From: Engelhardtia mirabilis
Lineage (GTDB): Bacteria; Planctomycetota; UBA1135; GCA-002686595
Direction: 5' to 3'
NCBI GenBank assembly: GCA_007751255.1
Contig: CP036296.1
Coordinates: 6,838,110-6,902,109 of the forward strand
Length of the DNA: 64,000 nucleotides
Shown: piece after piece, positions 27,484 through 38,544 of the stretch
Position numbering within the stretch: the stretch's first letter is position 1
How the letters are laid out: every line of letters starts with the position of its first letter
Program-made: the position numbers and the translations under genes
The notes under the pieces: model-generated
What the model saw: only the letters and a program-made list of their open reading frames with translations
Told to the model about the DNA's origin: nothing
Database searches by the model: none

Positions 27484-29178
27484 TCATTCTTCCACGGCAC
27501 TGGCAGGGTGCAACTTGGGGTCGGCTTCGAACAATCGGAGCAGGCGCGATTTCCAGCCCGTCGGGAGCTGCTCGAGATCGGACGGGCGGGCCTCGAAACC
27601 GTCCTCCAGAGCCCCCAAGACCTGCTTGGCGTCACTGGATCCGCGCAGCGCGGCCAGCCAGAGCAGGGCCTTGCTGCCAACCGGGTCGTCTCGATCCAGG
27701 GCCCCGCCGGCCAAGGAGACCAACTCGTCGGGATCCGGCGCGACCCCATCGCGCTCAAGGCCCGCGGCCCGACCGGCCAAGGCGCGGAGCTCCGGGCGTT
27801 CCCCTCCTGCGGCAGCGGCGAGTTTCGCGGCGGCTGAGTAGTGACCCAGACGCAGCTCGGCCACGGCCCGCTGGGCAGGCAGCTCACCCCACTGGACCGC
27901 GACCCAGAGAGTTGCGATCAACGCGAGCAGGCAGGCCACCAGACCCGAGAACCGCCGCATTCCGCGCCGCAGACGCAGCCCGACCCGCGGGTCAGCCGCG
28001 GCCGCGCGCATGAACAGGATGCGGTGGGCGACGCTGAAGTGCCGCCAACCGTGGCGCCAGCGGCTCGGACCGCCCGAGATCTCGTCCAGAGCGCGCACCA
28101 TGTCGGCGGGATCGCCGAGCAACTCGAGGGCGAAGAGGTCGGCCTCGAGCTCGGCCCGCCGGGAGAGGTAGCCGAAGCTGACGAACCAAGTCGCAGCTGC
28201 CGCAAGGGTGACCAGGGTGGCGTCCGCCTCGGCGATGGCCGGGACGCGGGTCAGAGCCAGGTCCAGGCCCAGGAAGACGAGCAGGGTCCAGGCGGCGAAG
28301 ATCAACACATGGCGTCGCGCGGAGTGGCCCATCTCGTGACCGAAGACGGCGCGCAGCTCGCGCGGCCCGAGCTGGGCCAGCAGGCCGTCGGTCATCAGCA
28401 CCACCCGCTGGCCCGGGGTGAAGCCCACGATCGCGGCGTTGGCCACGCTGCCGCCGGTGCGCCACACCAGGAGCTCCCCACAGCGAAAGCGCGCCCGTCG
28501 CGCGAGGTCCGTGAACATCTCGCGCAGGGGGCCCTCCGGCAGGGGCGTGGTATCCCAGACCCGCCGCAGCAGGCTCGGCAGGCCAACGCCGAAGAGCACG
28601 AGCACCGCGGCCACGAACGCGCTGCCGAGCAGGGCGACTTCCTCCAGGTGCACGCGCAGGGGTGCGTAGAGACCGATCGCTGTGCTCAGGGTCACGTAGG
28701 CCAAGAGCGGCGCCACCGAGGCGCCGAGCATTCGCAACTGGAAGGCGCGGTGGGATCGGCGACGGGGTCCGCGCGGCTCGTTGAGTCGAGCGCGGGCGTC
28801 GATTGCGGCGACCTGCAAGAGGACGAACGGCGCGAGCAGCAGCAAGAATCCCGGTCCGGGCCAGCCGAGGACCGAGGCGCCCTCGCCGCCGACAGCGCGG
28901 GCGAAGGCCCCCCAACCGGCCAGGACCACGACGCCGTAGGTCGCTACTCCGGCGGCCCCGAGGGCAGCCCCGACAACCCGGGCCGCATGGAAACGCCCGC
29001 GGATGGCGAGCAGGCGGGTCGCCAGGCCCAGGAGGTGCGGTACGGGTAGCACCAGCACCAGGGCCACCAGGGCGTCGGGCAGGGTCCGGGTCCAGGGGTC
29101 GATGGCGCCGTGAGGCCCGGCGAACTCGACCGCGGCGGCGAGTCCGAGGGCGGCCAAGAGGTGCAAGAGGAAGGTCAC
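27484..29178 (-). CDS. Membrane M48-family zinc metallopeptidase
   Basis: A membrane protease of about 564 residues. The zinc motif HEMGH at 281-285 lies in LRAVFGHEMGHSARRHVLIF. The third ligand region is RRAELEADLFALELLG, as in HtpX/Ste24-type M48 enzymes. Several hydrophobic helices precede the catalytic domain and two follow it. The C-terminal 130 residues are helical and TPR-like (AAKLAAAAGGERPELRALAG). I start at GTG 29178, where membrane text begins; the open frame continues to 29232. It precedes the TPR/DUF1570 gene in the same direction by 117 bp. Confidence 0.85.
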   Translation of the reverse strand: MTFLLHLLAALGLAAAVEFAGPHGAIDPWTRTLPDALVALVLVLPVPHLLGLATRLLAIRGRFHAARVVGAALGAAGVATYGVVVLAGWGAFARAVGGEGASVLGWPGPGFLLLLAPFVLLQVAAIDARARLNEPRGPRRRSHRAFQLRMLGASVAPLLAYVTLSTAIGLYAPLRVHLEEVALLGSAFVAAVLVLFGVGLPSLLRRVWDTTPLPEGPLREMFTDLARRARFRCGELLVWRTGGSVANAAIVGFTPGQRVVLMTDGLLAQLGPRELRAVFGHEMGHSARRHVLIFAAWTLLVFLGLDLALTRVPAIAEADATLVTLAAAATWFVSFGYLSRRAELEADLFALELLGDPADMVRALDEISGGPSRWRHGWRHFSVAHRILFMRAAAADPRVGLRLRRGMRRFSGLVACLLALIATLWVAVQWGELPAQRAVAELRLGHYSAAAKLAAAAGGERPELRALAGRAAGLERDGVAPDPDELVSLAGGALDRDDPVGSKALLWLAALRGSSDAKQVLGALEDGFEARPSDLEQLPTGWKSRLLRLFEADPKLHPASAVEE

Positions 29179-29579
29179 GTGCGCTGTCTCGGGGACCTGG
29201 GCCCGACCTCTCCCTTTAGGCCGCGCAGCCACGGCGTGCTGCCGGGGAAGGCGTGAGTTCCGTCCAGCGGACTCGGCCGCGACGGGGCCGATCGGCAGCT
29301 CGCAGGACCGATGGGCGGCGCTACGCCGGGAACCTCAGGGTCGATGGTCGGGTCGGTGGCCATGGCTTCGGGCGCAGGAGCCTATTCCAAGCGCCGGACG
29401 AGCGCGCCCCGTCCCGGGGCTCGACCGCAGGGTCGCGTCGCTAGAATGCGGAGTCGGTGATCCGCTGACCGGTCACCGAGAGCCACGGCTCCCCTTCCAG
29501 CCACGAATCCGCGGTCCGGGTCCCGACCCACCGCCACAAGCCCCGGCGACCACTAGCCGGACGACGGAGAAACACGACC
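29179..29579. other. Divergent promoter region of the M48 and CBS genes
   Basis: About 400 bp without a supportable gene. A weak promoter-like pair for the rightward gene is CTCGAC (29420-29425) and TAGAAT (29442-29447), 16 nt apart. That would leave a roughly 130-nt leader with several short GC-rich hairpins. I looked for a SAM or SAH riboswitch in the leader and could not match one. Confidence 0.35.
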
Positions 29580-30962
<1,383 letters not shown>

Positions 30963-30988
30963 TGCCGGCGTGTGGCTCGGGCCTGCGA

Positions 30989-32464
30989 TCAGGCGGCGCT
31001 GACCGCCGCCTGGTCGCGGGGCCCACGCAGGGCGTCGCGCAGGGACAACCAGCCGATCCAGCCGAAGCCCGCGAGGAACAGCAGTAGGAAGGGCAGGGCG
31101 CCCCAGCGGCCCAGGCGCAGGGCGTCGACCGTGGCCACGGCGATCCACAAGGCCAAGAGAAGCTCGAGGCCGGGCAGCTCGGCCAAGCGGCCGCTGTAGG
31201 CGCGCCGCGCGCCATCGCCGCGCTTGGGGGTGCGCACGAAGACGCCAGCCGCGCGCTGGAAGAGACCGCGCGCCACGGCCTCGGTCTGGGAGATGGCCAT
31301 GCCGACCCCGGCGGCGATGCCCACCGGCACGTCGGTCCAGCGGTTGCGTCGGCTGCGGCCCAGGGCTGCCTGACTGGCACCGTAGAAGAGGACCACGGAC
31401 CCGGTGCAGACCAAGAAGCCCAGTCCGTGCAGAAGGTGGCCGAAGGACCCCCGCAGTTGGATCGCGACCGGCATCGAGATCGCCAGCAGCAGCACCAACG
31501 GGTAGCCGACGTTGCCGGCCAGGTGGGCGATGGCCTCGACCTTGACGCGCAGTGGCTGGGGCGAGCGCAGAATCGACGGTCCGAGCTTGCGCAGGACCTG
31601 GGCGCTGCCCCGCGCCCAACGGCGCTGCTGGCCCTTGAAGGCGGCCACGTCGGCGGGGAGCTCCGCCGGCGCGACCACGTCGGGACGGTAGACGAAGCGC
31701 CAGCCCGCCAACTGGGCCCGGTAGGACAGGTCCAGGTCCTCGGTCAGGGTGTCGTGCTGCCAACCGCCGGCGTCGTCGATCGCGGTGCGGCGCCAGATCC
31801 CGGCGGTCCCGTTGAAGTTGAAGAACAGGCCGGCCGCGGCGCGAGCCGTGTGCTCGATCACGAAGTGACCGTCGAGCAGAGTGGCCTGGGCGCGGGTCAG
31901 TGGACTGTCGTCGCGGTTGAGGTGGCCCCAGCGGGCTTGGACCATGCCCACCCCGGGGGCTCGGAACTCGCCCACGAGTCGGCGTAAAAAGTCGGGCGGG
32001 GGAACGAAGTCGGCGTCGAAGACCGCGATCAGCTCGCCCTTGGCCCTGCGCATCCCGGCATCGAGCGCGCCGGCCTTGAAGCCGGTGCGATCGCTGCGGA
32101 ACAGGTGGATGGCGTCCAGGCCCCGCGCCCTGAGCACGGCGACGGCCTGGGCCGCGAGGTCGCGGGTCTCGTCGAGCGAGTCGTCGAGCACCTGGATCTC
32201 GAGTCGATCGGCCGGGTAGTCGAGCGCTCCAGCGGCGTGGATCAGCCGCTCGACGACCGTGCGCTCGTTGAAGATCGGGAGCTGGACGGTGACCTGCGGA
32301 AGGTCGCCGGGGTCCCCATGGGCTGCGGCGGGAGGCGGGCCACCGCTCAAGTTTCCGAACCAGACCGAGCCCCGGAACCCACGCCACAGCGCGAGGCGAT
32401 GCAGGCCCCACAGGGCCAGCAGTCCGACACAGGCGCTGTAGACGACGACCAGAACGGAGTCCAT
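30989..32464 (-). CDS. Membrane family 2 glycosyltransferase (cellulose/mannan synthase-like)
   Basis: A 491-residue processive-type GT2 enzyme. It has an N-terminal membrane helix (LVVVYSACVGLLALWGLHRL) and a catalytic domain with the GT2 signature: QLPIFNERTVVERLI, DDS, FDADFVPP, TEDLDLSYR and QQRRWARGSAQ. Four or more C-terminal membrane segments follow. The D, DxD, TED and QxxRW set is that of beta-glycan synthases such as glucomannan or cellulose synthases. The product cannot be inferred. It lies at the end of a leftward run with the hydrolase, acyltransferase and unknown secreted protein. Confidence 0.9.
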   Translation of the reverse strand: MDSVLVVVYSACVGLLALWGLHRLALWRGFRGSVWFGNLSGGPPPAAAHGDPGDLPQVTVQLPIFNERTVVERLIHAAGALDYPADRLEIQVLDDSLDETRDLAAQAVAVLRARGLDAIHLFRSDRTGFKAGALDAGMRRAKGELIAVFDADFVPPPDFLRRLVGEFRAPGVGMVQARWGHLNRDDSPLTRAQATLLDGHFVIEHTARAAAGLFFNFNGTAGIWRRTAIDDAGGWQHDTLTEDLDLSYRAQLAGWRFVYRPDVVAPAELPADVAAFKGQQRRWARGSAQVLRKLGPSILRSPQPLRVKVEAIAHLAGNVGYPLVLLLAISMPVAIQLRGSFGHLLHGLGFLVCTGSVVLFYGASQAALGRSRRNRWTDVPVGIAAGVGMAISQTEAVARGLFQRAAGVFVRTPKRGDGARRAYSGRLAELPGLELLLALWIAVATVDALRLGRWGALPFLLLFLAGFGWIGWLSLRDALRGPRDQAAVSAA

Positions 32465-32495
32465 GGGGGGTGGCGGACGCAGGGACGCGGCCAGC

Positions 32496-33365
32496 CTACA
32501 GGTAACGTGCGAAGTGCTCGGCCGTGACGGCCAAGGCCTGCGCGAGGGGCGGACGAGACTCCGTCAGGGGGTGGCGCGCGCCGAAGTTGTGGCCGACGCC
32601 ATCGATCACGACCAGTTCCGCTCGACCGGCCGGGTAGACCTCGAGCAGTTCGCGTGCCTCCTCGGGTTTGACGCTGCGGTCTCGCGCGCCGTGGACGAGG
32701 AGCACGGGCAGGTCGAGTGCCGCGGCCGCGGCCTCCACGTCGAGGCTCGCCGGGCGGGGGGAGAACTCGTCCAGGAGGTCGCGCTCGAGGCGCATTCGGC
32801 GGCCGTCGGCCAGGGTGACCCACAGAAATCCCTCCCGGTGCCACTCCTCGAGGCGCTCCAGGTCGTAGCGGCCGACGCTGGCGACCGAGGCCCAGGTGCA
32901 GAGGGCTCGATAGGGCTCGTGGCCTGCGGCCCGAAGGCGGGCGGCGTGCAGCACGCACATGGCGGCGCCGCGACTGTGGCCCCAGATGCCGGCGCGGTTC
33001 GCGTCGAGGGGGCCCAGGTGACCTTCGGCGGCGGCGCCGGCCACGGCGGCCAGGTCCTCGAGCTCCTGCTCGTAGGTGTTGTGGGCGAATCCGGCGGGGT
33101 CGGTGAATTCGTCCAGCTCGGGACCGATGCCCCCGCCGCTCATGTTGAAGGTGACGACGGCCAGGCCGCGGGCGACGAGCGCTTCGGCCAGGGCCGGGAG
33201 GAAGGCCCAGTCCATGAAGGCCAGGTAGCCGTGGGTCAGGACGACGAATGGCGCGGCGACCTCCGAGCGATCGGGACGCAGAACTCGGCCGCGCACGACG
33301 CGACGCAGAACGGGGGTGCCCGGCCGCGGGGACAGCTCGAGTTCGAAGGGCTGGGTTTCGGTCAC
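32496..33365 (-). CDS. Alpha/beta hydrolase
   Basis: A 289-residue serine hydrolase of the dienelactone-hydrolase/X-Pro dipeptidase-like type. The nucleophile elbow is GHSRG in GIWGHSRGAAMCVLHAARL. The likely catalytic Asp is in LLVHGARDRSVKPEEA and the His in VIDGVGHNFGARHPL. The oxyanion region VVLTHGYLAFMDWAF lies upstream. No signal peptide is seen. It starts with GTG and is separated by about 20 nt from the acyltransferase gene and 31 nt from the glycosyltransferase, suggesting one transcript. Substrate unknown. Confidence 0.85.
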   Translation of the reverse strand: MTETQPFELELSPRPGTPVLRRVVRGRVLRPDRSEVAAPFVVLTHGYLAFMDWAFLPALAEALVARGLAVVTFNMSGGGIGPELDEFTDPAGFAHNTYEQELEDLAAVAGAAAEGHLGPLDANRAGIWGHSRGAAMCVLHAARLRAAGHEPYRALCTWASVASVGRYDLERLEEWHREGFLWVTLADGRRMRLERDLLDEFSPRPASLDVEAAAAALDLPVLLVHGARDRSVKPEEARELLEVYPAGRAELVVIDGVGHNFGARHPLTESRPPLAQALAVTAEHFARYL

Positions 33366-33384
33366 AGTCGGTCGGGGACGGCGC

Positions 33385-34137
33385 TCACCAGTCCTGCTCG
33401 GCCCCGATCAGCTCGCAGCCTCGGACCTCGGCTGCGATCAAGCGTTTGCGAAGCTCGGCGGTGGCGGCCTCCAGGCCAGCCTCGCCGCTGCCGCGCTCGA
33501 CAACAACGGGCTCACCATAGACGACGGCCACCCGCGAGAAGGGCTTCGCGATGGTGAACGCGTCCCAGGAGCGAAGGTGCCAGGCGCGATCGGCGACGAT
33601 TCCGATCGGGACAATCGGGAAGCCGGTGGCGCGGGCCAGCCAAGCCAGGCCCGGATTCGTCGAGTGCTGGGGCCCGCGGGGGCCATCGGGGGTCACCACG
33701 ACCCGTTGGCCGCCCTTCACGACGTTCAACATTTCGCGCAGGGCGCGGGCTCCGCTGCGCCCGCTCGAGCCGCGGATGATGCGGTAGCCGAAGCGCTCCA
33801 GGGCCAGCTTGGCCAGGCTGCCGTCGTCGCTCGGTGAGACCAGGACGGAGTAGAGGCGACCGGGGTGGCTCGGCATGCCCAGCAACATGCGGCCGTGCCA
33901 GACAGCGACGAGGAAGCCGACGTCGGTGCTCTCGGGCATGTTGGCCCGTCCGACGAACTCGAGGCGCCAGGTGCGCGCGAGCAGGCGAAAGAGGGTCGGC
34001 CCTACGGTCGAAATCAGAGCCGCGCCGATGCGCCTGCGAAGGCGCTTGTAGCGCTTCTTCGCAGAACTACGAGTCGGCGCGCCGTCAGGACCCTCGTCCC
34101 GCGGCACGCCGTCGGCCTCGGCCGCATCCCCAGACAC
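33385..34137 (-). CDS. DUF374 / lysophospholipid acyltransferase-like protein
   Basis: A protein of about 250 residues in the DUF374 acyltransferase family. Recognisable blocks are FLVAVWHGRMLLG, SPSDDGSLAKLALERFGY, RGSSGRSGARALREML and VVVTPDGPRGPQHSTNPG. Such proteins are thought to acylate lipid A-like or phospholipid acceptors at the inner membrane. I use GTG at 34137, just after the upstream stop at 34146. The open frame extends to 34215, but that part overlaps the upstream gene and is Arg-rich. Confidence 0.85.
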   Translation of the reverse strand: MSGDAAEADGVPRDEGPDGAPTRSSAKKRYKRLRRRIGAALISTVGPTLFRLLARTWRLEFVGRANMPESTDVGFLVAVWHGRMLLGMPSHPGRLYSVLVSPSDDGSLAKLALERFGYRIIRGSSGRSGARALREMLNVVKGGQRVVVTPDGPRGPQHSTNPGLAWLARATGFPIVPIGIVADRAWHLRSWDAFTIAKPFSRVAVVYGEPVVVERGSGEAGLEAATAELRKRLIAAEVRGCELIGAEQDW

Positions 34138-34145
34138 GGCGCCGG

Positions 34146-36653
34146 TCAGCGCTCGTTCACGGCCACGTCGTCGCCGCGGCCGCCCTCGTCGACGCCGTTG
34201 GCGCCGAAGGACCACAGGGTGTAGCCCGACCCTCCCTCGGCCGCCGCGTAGGCGAATTCACGTCCCCAACCGTCGGTCGGGACCGGATTGCCGTCGAGGG
34301 CTCCACGCGGAAAGTTGTCGGAGGGGACGAGCAGGTCGGCCAGGGAGGCGGGGTAGGTGCCGCCGTGCTCGAGTCGGTAGATCTCGAGTCCGGTGCGGAG
34401 CTCGACCACGGCCAAGTCGGTGTTCCCGGACTCGAGTGCAACAGCCTCGACTTCCCAGGAAGACTCCCAGGCTTGCTCCTCGTAGTCGGAGGGCATCGGA
34501 ACCGGAACGGCCTGTTGCGCCAGGAGGCCGGCCGCGGCCGCGCCACCTTCGAGGAGCAGCCAAAACTCCGGGCCCACGGCCTTGTGGGTCGTGGTCAGTT
34601 CGCCGTCCTCCGTGGGCACCACCGTGCGGACCATCGGCGGCAGGTAGGTGGTGAAGATGCTGCCCGGCGGCAGGGTCTCGGGGTCGAAGGGCAGCTGGTC
34701 GACGAAGCCCCCGGCGAGGGAGGCCAGGGCGCGTCCGGCGTCGTAGGCGGCGCCGACGATCCCAGCCCAGTCGACGTAGGTGAATGAAGTCGTACCCGCG
34801 GGCAGGGGCACTCGGGTGAGGTCACCGACTTCATTGTCTTCGAGCTCGCCGTCGGCCAAGCGGCGCAGCTCCTTCTTCACGTGTACGCCGCTGAGCCCCA
34901 GCACCAGTCGGTTGCCGACGATGCCCGCCGAGGGCTCGACAAAACTGAACTCGCGGATGTCCATGCGCGCGAGGGGCATCTTGCGATAGGGCTTGAGGGT
35001 CGCGCCGAGTTCGCCGCCGCTGACCTGGGCCATGCCGCTGAAGAGGCGGTCGATCCCCGCCGCTGCCCGATCGGCGTCGTGCAGGTCCAGGTAGCCCATC
35101 AGCTTGGGCGCGCCGATGCCGCGGACCGGATCCATCGCCACCGTCAGGTGAGTGCCCAGGTGAGGGAGCAGGTCCGCGCGCGGGTCGGTGCCGAGGGCTG
35201 CGACGAGCTCGCTCTCGAGTTCTGGGCGAGCCGTCCCACTCGCGGCGGCAGCCATCTCCAACAGCCCGTCGTAGGCGGCAGAGAGGTTGATGTCGGCGGC
35301 CCACACCATGGCGGCGTCGGCGCCCACCTCGGCGAACCGCGAGCGCTCGATCGTGCCGCCGGGCATGATCGCGCAGGGCGCGCCTTCGCCGTGGTGATAG
35401 GTCTGGGTGACGAAACCGTCGGCAGCCAGGGTGGTCCGAGAGATCGAAGGCCGGTCGTCAAACTCGAAACCCCGCAGAATGCCCGCGAGCGGCGCGAATT
35501 GTGCGAGCTCGGGGTTCTCGCGCGCGAACACCTCGAGTGCGCCCGAATCGAGGATCTGCTTGGCCGCGTCCATGGCCAGGGTCCACTGGGATACCCGCGT
35601 GAAGGTGCTCGAGATGGGAGTCCCACTCGCGGCCGGGAGCCCTTCCATGGTCCGGCGATAGTCCGGGTCGGAGGCCAGGGAAGGTTGGGAGAGGCTCGCG
35701 GCGAAGTGCTCCAGACCATTCTGGAAGCCACCGAGAACGATGGTCGTGCCGTTCTGGACCAGGAACAGATTCAGCTTGACGCCATCTTCGACCATCGAGA
35801 CGGCCAGGGCTTTCGCGTCGACACCACCCAGGGTCACGTCCCGCACGAAGAAACCCTGGGCCTCGCCTGCAGCGCCGCCGGCTTCCGAGATGACCATGTC
35901 CATGATCTGGCGCGGGGTGACTTCCGAGTCGAACTCGATGACGACCTGCAGGCCGATCTCGGCCAGGTAGCCGTCCATCAGGCCCTCGGACATCACCACG
36001 TCGGCACCGTGGCCCGCCAAGGGCCGCTCGATGTCAGCCGCCGTTCCCGCCCCGCCGCGCGCGCCATCGGAACCCAGCGAGCAGAGCACCGGCCCGATGT
36101 CCTCGATCAGCTCGAGGGCATAGGCCCGGCCCCACGGGTCCACGGCGAGGCCGGGATCATCGACGGTCGCGCGGGCGATGTCCGGCTGGGCGCCAGTCGC
36201 CGCGAATGCCAGGTCGCGTTCGACGGAACTCGCGAGCTGTTCTAGTTCGAGGCTCGCGAGCATGTGACGCATGCCGTCGACCAAGGCCTCGACGGCGCCG
36301 TCCCCTACGGTGGCAGAGATCGAAGCGGATCGAGCGTCGGCGAGCATCTCGTCGACCCCCATGGCGATCGCTGCGGGGGGAAGCTGCGCGAGCAGCATCT
36401 GGAACCCGACGGCGGGGTCGACCTGGCTCGGGTCGATCTCGATCCCGATGGCCTGCTCCACGAATTCGAGCAGTGACTCGTCGCGCAGCATGCGAGTCAT
36501 CGGGGCATCGCCGTAAGCCTGACCGACCGCGGCGAAGTCGAGGATCTGCCCGAAGTACGTCGCGTCAGCCGGGTGAAGGGTCGCGTGGTCGCGGGGCGGT
36601 TCGGTCGCCTGGCTGGAAGCGATCAGGGCGAGGCAGAGGAGCGTCGGGGTCAT
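34146..36653 (-). CDS. Secreted protein of unknown function ending in a GspG-like pseudopilin domain
   Basis: An 835-residue exported protein with signal peptide MTPTLLCLALIASSQA. About 700 residues look like a DUF3352-type surface protein (for example VSQWTLAMDAAKQILDSGAL and GNRLVLGLSGVHVKKELRRL). The last 85 or so residues resemble the soluble half of a type II secretion pseudopilin GspG: VVELRTGLEIYRLEHGGTYP, then ASLADLLVPSDNFPRGALDG, PVPTDGWGREFAY and YTLWSFGANG. A membrane-free pseudopilin fold at the C-terminus is unusual. I use ATG 36653 rather than the longer frame to 36707. The stop is 9 nt from the acyltransferase start. Confidence 0.75.
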   Translation of the reverse strand: MTPTLLCLALIASSQATEPPRDHATLHPADATYFGQILDFAAVGQAYGDAPMTRMLRDESLLEFVEQAIGIEIDPSQVDPAVGFQMLLAQLPPAAIAMGVDEMLADARSASISATVGDGAVEALVDGMRHMLASLELEQLASSVERDLAFAATGAQPDIARATVDDPGLAVDPWGRAYALELIEDIGPVLCSLGSDGARGGAGTAADIERPLAGHGADVVMSEGLMDGYLAEIGLQVVIEFDSEVTPRQIMDMVISEAGGAAGEAQGFFVRDVTLGGVDAKALAVSMVEDGVKLNLFLVQNGTTIVLGGFQNGLEHFAASLSQPSLASDPDYRRTMEGLPAASGTPISSTFTRVSQWTLAMDAAKQILDSGALEVFARENPELAQFAPLAGILRGFEFDDRPSISRTTLAADGFVTQTYHHGEGAPCAIMPGGTIERSRFAEVGADAAMVWAADINLSAAYDGLLEMAAAASGTARPELESELVAALGTDPRADLLPHLGTHLTVAMDPVRGIGAPKLMGYLDLHDADRAAAGIDRLFSGMAQVSGGELGATLKPYRKMPLARMDIREFSFVEPSAGIVGNRLVLGLSGVHVKKELRRLADGELEDNEVGDLTRVPLPAGTTSFTYVDWAGIVGAAYDAGRALASLAGGFVDQLPFDPETLPPGSIFTTYLPPMVRTVVPTEDGELTTTHKAVGPEFWLLLEGGAAAAGLLAQQAVPVPMPSDYEEQAWESSWEVEAVALESGNTDLAVVELRTGLEIYRLEHGGTYPASLADLLVPSDNFPRGALDGNPVPTDGWGREFAYAAAEGGSGYTLWSFGANGVDEGGRGDDVAVNER

Positions 36654-36813
36654 CGGATCTGACGGAAAGCGGTTGTCGTCGTCGCGTTGGCCGGGGCGAC
36701 CGGCCATAGGGACTACGGCTGGACGTGGCCGCCGTTTCCGATGGCCGGGGTCGGACGCCGATGGATCGACGGTTGTGGGGGCGCCGCTTCGACGAAGTTT
36801 TGGGAGTCGAGGC

Positions 36814-38298
36814 TCAGCCGCCGAGCTTCTGGGCGAAGTTGCGGAAGGCCGCGTCCTCGGAGACCAGGGCCTTGAACAGGTCCGTGGTGCTGGAGTCGAG
36901 GTCCTCTCCGGCTGCTAGAGCGGCGCGCCAGGCCTTGTGGGCCTCGGAGACCGCGGGGCTCTCGCCGCTCATGATGAAGGAGACCAGCAGACCGGCTTCG
37001 TTGATCAGCTTGCCGCCACCGGAGGGGTCGTCGGCGCGGATGTTGAAGTCGAGGATGCGCTCGAGTGGATCCAATCCGCCCTTCCGCATGATGTTCTGCA
37101 CGGACCACTTGGAGGCCCAGTGGGGGTCGCCGCCGACAGCGACGGCGGTGTCGACGAAATAGCGCTCGACCCAGGCGGCCGCGCCGTAGCGCAGGACCAT
37201 GGGAACGCTCTTTTCGTCGTAGAAGGAGTCGAGGTCTCGTTCGAGGGTGCGGGGGTTCTTCAGAACGCGCGCGACGAAGTCAGGGCTCGGATCGATGCCC
37301 TCGGCGAATGCGAGTCCTGCGGCGTGGCGGACGTAGTGGCGCCCGAACGCGGCAGTGGCGTCCGTCGCCGGGTCCCAGTAGCCGACTCCTGCGCCGACGA
37401 AGCCGACGTCCTCCAGGTAGAGGGCATCGGCGAAGTAAGCCCCGTGGATCGACGACCAGCCGAGCAGTTCGGTGGCCGGCCGCACGTTTTCGACGCCGGC
37501 TGCGAACTCGTTGTATTGGTCCGTGGAGCGCAGTACGACGACGCGCGGCGGCGCGGCGGGTTGGGTGCCGTAGAAGCGCTTAAGGTCGGAGAAGGTGCGG
37601 TCAACCTCCCGCTGGACCTTTTCGGCGACCTCGCGGTCACAGGTGGTCCAGAGCTCGAAGTTGTCGCCGGGAATGCGCCACCAGCTGAGCAGCTCCGCGT
37701 GGCGCTTGTTGGCTTCCTCGGTCGTCAACCACTCGTCGCCGACCTTCCACAGGCCGGCGCGCATCTTGTCCATCTCGTCGGGCGCGACCCAGGTGTAGTC
37801 CTGCTGGACCCACCCCTCCTCTGCTCGCTTGAGGTCTTCGGGGGAGACCCATTTGCCCCGACCATCCTGCACCAGACCGCGCTCGAGGAAGGGCACGTGG
37901 GCCGGGTCGACCCATTGGTCCTTGAACTTGACCCAGCCCTTGGCCTTGGCTTCCTTGGCTTCGGCCTTCTCGCGGGCGGAGTCCGCCTTCGCTTGGCTGT
38001 CGTACCACTTGCCGTCGTACTTGACGTGACCGAGCAAGCCGCGGGCGCGGGCGTTGTCCTCGTCGAGTTTGATCAGTGCGCGCAGGACCTTGCGTCCCTC
38101 ACGTTCGAGCCCGAAGGTCCCGGTCCACTCGTAGAGGCTCCAGAGGGCGTCCTCGTCACCCAATGCGGCTTCGTAGCGACGCTCGAAGACCTCGACGGGG
38201 TCATCGTCCTGCGCGCTGAATGCCGCAGGCGAGTGGATCGAGACGCCGGGCGCCTCCAGGACGTTGGGGAGCAGCGCGCTCAGGAGGAGATCGAGCAT
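36814..38298 (-). CDS. Exported protein of unknown function, similar in layout to the DUF1570-type protein
   Basis: A protein of about 494 residues. MLDLLLSALLPNVLEAPGVS may be a signal segment; the open frame reaches ATG 38370. Residues of about 90-215 repeat a motif: GHVKYDGKWYDSQAKADSAR, GWVKFKDQWVDPAHVPFLER, GLVQDGRGKWVSPEDLKRAE, GWVQQDYTWVAPDEMDKMRA, GLWKVGDEWLTTEEANKRHA. This G-W/L-x-K-x-x-x-x-W-V pattern occurs about five times. The rest has the DUF1570-like sequence RVVVLRSTDQYNEFAAG and VRHAAGLAFAEG, but HExxH is absent, so catalysis is doubtful. Confidence 0.72.
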   Translation of the reverse strand: MLDLLLSALLPNVLEAPGVSIHSPAAFSAQDDDPVEVFERRYEAALGDEDALWSLYEWTGTFGLEREGRKVLRALIKLDEDNARARGLLGHVKYDGKWYDSQAKADSAREKAEAKEAKAKGWVKFKDQWVDPAHVPFLERGLVQDGRGKWVSPEDLKRAEEGWVQQDYTWVAPDEMDKMRAGLWKVGDEWLTTEEANKRHAELLSWWRIPGDNFELWTTCDREVAEKVQREVDRTFSDLKRFYGTQPAAPPRVVVLRSTDQYNEFAAGVENVRPATELLGWSSIHGAYFADALYLEDVGFVGAGVGYWDPATDATAAFGRHYVRHAAGLAFAEGIDPSPDFVARVLKNPRTLERDLDSFYDEKSVPMVLRYGAAAWVERYFVDTAVAVGGDPHWASKWSVQNIMRKGGLDPLERILDFNIRADDPSGGGKLINEAGLLVSFIMSGESPAVSEAHKAWRAALAAGEDLDSSTTDLFKALVSEDAAFRNFAQKLGG

Positions 38299-38544
38299 CG
38301 TGTTCTTGCTGGAGGGGGAGCTCGGCGGGAGAAGGCGAGGCAGCGAGCCCAGCATGATACCGAGGCCCATTCGGGTGGTCTTGTGGCCCTTGACTGGGTG
38401 CCGTTAGACTCCCCCGCCCCTATCTGTCGGGCCGAGCGTCATCTCGGGCCAGATGGGCGGGATTCGCTCTTCTGTAGGGCGAAGACCCAAGCACAGCAGC
38501 ACCGCGGCCACCGGGCTTACACGCCCCTTACACAGAAGACCCCG

